Origin: Acidobacteriota bacterium | GTDB taxonomy: Bacteria; Acidobacteriota; Terriglobia; UBA7540 | Direction: 5' to 3' | NCBI GenBank assembly: GCA_902812365.1 | Contig: CADDZC010000004.1 | Location: 1-64,000 of the forward strand | Length of the DNA: 64,000 nucleotides | Part shown: positions 62,791 through 64,000 of the stretch, piece by piece | Layout of the letters: each line of letters opens with the position of its first letter | How positions within the stretch are numbered: the first letter of the stretch is position 1 | Position numbers and translations under genes: made by a program | Notes under the pieces: model-generated | Seen by the model: the letters and a program-made list of their open reading frames with translations, nothing else | What the model was told of the DNA's origin: nothing | Databases searched by the model: none

Positions 62791-63540
62791 CTACGGATGG
62801 GGCGGCAGCTCGCCGCAACAGCACTCTTCCACTAAGACCGCGTGCAGTTCGCCGGGACCATGGACGCCGCGGACGAGAACCTGTTCGATGTCCGCCGTGC
62901 GGCTGGTGCCGGTAATGAAGACGACCGAGCGGCCGGGGGCTGTGCCGTCAGCACGCCAGCCCTCGCCCAGTTTGGCTATAACCTGGTCGAGAGTTTCCAC
63001 GATTTGCGGGCGGCGATAAAGCACGACGTGAACCGGCGGGGCCAGAGACGCCAACTGGCTGCCCTCACGGGCACTGGTCAGGACCAGACTGCCGGTTTCT
63101 ACCAGCGCCCAATCGGCGCCGGTGATGCCGACTTGGGCCGCGAAGCAGGCTTCGCGGTAAGCGCGCTCGCGCTCCGGATCGGTTGGCTGGCCGGCGGACG
63201 GCCAGACGTCCACCGAGTAGCCCCAGGCGGCTAACGTGGCGTGAAGGTTCAGGGTGGCGAGCAGCGGGTTTCGGGAAAGCACAATGCCTCTGGCCCGAGC
63301 GCTATCGAGAATTCCGCGCCAGATCGATTCGAGCTCGGAAAGGCTTGCAGCTCTGTAAGTTAATCCGCCTACCTGGCGGAGCTCCGCCTCGAACGCATCC
63401 AGCCAACGCTCCCGAGGCACGGGCGCCAGTACGGGTCCGAGCGGAGGAAGCTGATCGACCTGCGGGGCAGGAGCCGGCGAGTCGAGCGGATGCCGAAGAG
63501 CTTTCCGAATGCGCTCCAACATCTCTTTTCGCCCGCCCAT
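62791..63540 (-). CDS. lutC: LUD-domain protein, LutC-type
   Basis: The 249-residue protein has the LUD/YkgG fold of LutC: N-terminal KEMLERIRKALRHPLDSPAP, LSRNPLLATLNLHATLAAWGY, EACFAAQVGITGADWALVETG, SLVLTSAREGSQLASLAPPVHV and FITGTSRTADIEQVLVRGVHGP, ending in a VEECCCGELPPHP tail with three Cys. LutC acts with LutA and LutB in lactate oxidation; neither is visible in the window, so they may lie further right or be absent. The start is at 63540. It lies before a 415-base gap. Confidence 0.85.
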   Translation of the reverse strand: MGGRKEMLERIRKALRHPLDSPAPAPQVDQLPPLGPVLAPVPRERWLDAFEAELRQVGGLTYRAASLSELESIWRGILDSARARGIVLSRNPLLATLNLHATLAAWGYSVDVWPSAGQPTDPERERAYREACFAAQVGITGADWALVETGSLVLTSAREGSQLASLAPPVHVVLYRRPQIVETLDQVIAKLGEGWRADGTAPGRSVVFITGTSRTADIEQVLVRGVHGPGELHAVLVEECCCGELPPHP

Positions 63541-63955
63541 CTATAGTCCTCCGCATGGCGCCTTGTCCAAAACCATGTGGGACCGGATTCTATCATGCCC
63601 GGGGACGGCCGAACTGATAAAAGGGCTTGAAGATTGGGTTGTCGAAGCGTGACTCGAGCCGAGCGTTAGCGGGCGGCTCGGAGGGCGACGGCGAGACAGG
63701 GAGGGAAGTATGAGGAGAGTCCGCGAGTGGATTCGCCAGATCGGCCAGAGGTGGCATCCGTGGGTGACCTTGGTGGAAGGCCGCTCTTGGCGAGTATGAA
63801 TCTTTGGAAGTTGTAGACAGAAAAGAAGTTGAAAAAATTCCGGGAATTTGGTACGGTTTGTGCAACCTCGTGACCTGCCGCAACATCGGATGAAGGTGCA
63901 AGCCGGGGTTCAGCGGAGGGAGTGATCCCCGTTACATCGTGAAGGAGATTTGGTT
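63541..63955. other. 415-base region before the last gene
   Basis: Upstream of the partial gene at 63956. A minus-strand frame (63901-63593) is open but Pro/Ser-rich and without motif. It carries a possible sigma54 site (63849-63864), with the two T/A-rich stretches in 63825-63850. Nothing else is recognisable. Confidence 0.4.
63849..63864 (+). promoter_or_regulatory. Possible sigma54 promoter
   Basis: TGGTACGGTTTGTGCA fits the sigma54 consensus TGGYACR-N4-TTGCW with one mismatch in the -12 element (GTGC instead of TTGC). The next start codon is 92 bases downstream. An upstream activator site would be expected between 63600 and 63800; I did not find an obvious inverted repeat there. Confidence 0.4.
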
Positions 63956-64000
63956 ATGGCGACTGCGGTAAAGACCCGGAAGGACTCATACCGAGCATTG
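63956..64000 (+). CDS. Gene beginning at the right edge (partial)
   Basis: The ATG at 63956 follows a good GAAGGAGA ribosome site. Only 15 codons are inside the window, MATAVKTRKDSYRAL; the gene runs out of the right edge. The N terminus is basic. It is too short for any family call. Confidence 0.6.
   Translation, partial: MATAVKTRKDSYRAL

Noticed and set aside
63593-63901. Minus-strand frame of 102 codons near the right edge
   Set aside because: Pro/Ser/His-rich without motif or ribosome site, and it overlaps the putative sigma54 promoter of the next gene.

Overview
The window is a high-GC bacterial chromosome segment, most likely from an Acidobacteriota member. The best taxonomic clue is the secreted von Willebrand A-type protein at 52.7-54.5 kb. 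It has the layout of the acidobacterial VWFA-related family and sits beside three secreted TPR proteins, a common acidobacterial arrangement. Many genes use GTG or TTG starts, and ribosome binding sites are often weak. I see no rRNA, tRNA or CRISPR array.

Left part (1-29.2 kb): the edge of an insertion sequence (1-120) is followed by a dense housekeeping run on the plus strand: rplU, rpmA, obgE, nadD, rsfS, rlmH, a cob(I)alamin adenosyltransferase, accD, folC and a plsC-type acyltransferase. Next come hslV-hslU, a fibronectin-type lipoprotein, a single-pass membrane protein, a transaldolase-family aldolase and an acyl-CoA carboxylase beta subunit. A mixed accessory block follows: a secreted glycoside hydrolase, an SDR oxidoreductase, a YncE/phosphoesterase fusion, a TPR-beta-barrel outer membrane protein, an alpha/beta hydrolase, an SH3-type protein, an acyltransferase-like protein lacking its catalytic His, an ornithine cyclodeaminase-family enzyme and two small exported or membrane proteins.

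Middle (about 29.4-52.2 kb): about 30 genes, all on the minus strand, form a phage morphogenesis island. In transcription order it holds two winged-helix genes, a gp27-like protein, the large terminase, a 3-TM holin, a DUF935-type portal, a Mu I-type protease, a decoration protein, a major capsid protein, gp36- and gpG-like connectors, a tail tube, two overlapping tail-chaperone genes, a short tape measure, a 1340-residue hub with an inserted glycosidase-like region, and fibre-like proteins. Almost every gene looks intact, yet I find no transposase, integrase, repressor, replication gene, tail sheath or endolysin. Chromosomal genes flank it directly. It is either a prophage stripped to its late genes or a domesticated, gene-transfer-agent-like particle locus. 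This is the most interesting system in the window. ACGTAA-type motifs lie in opposite orientation at its two edges, and a DnaA-box-like cluster lies in the 520-bp region upstream of its first gene.

Right part (52.7-64 kb): a minus-strand operon of three secreted TPR proteins and the VWA protein comes first. Then groES-groEL, with a perfect CIRCE operator over a sigma70-type promoter, two tandem hairpins in the groES-groEL spacer and a strong intrinsic terminator. A GIDE/E3-ligase-like membrane protein and a LutC-type LUD protein follow. At the right edge a new gene begins behind a possible sigma54 promoter.
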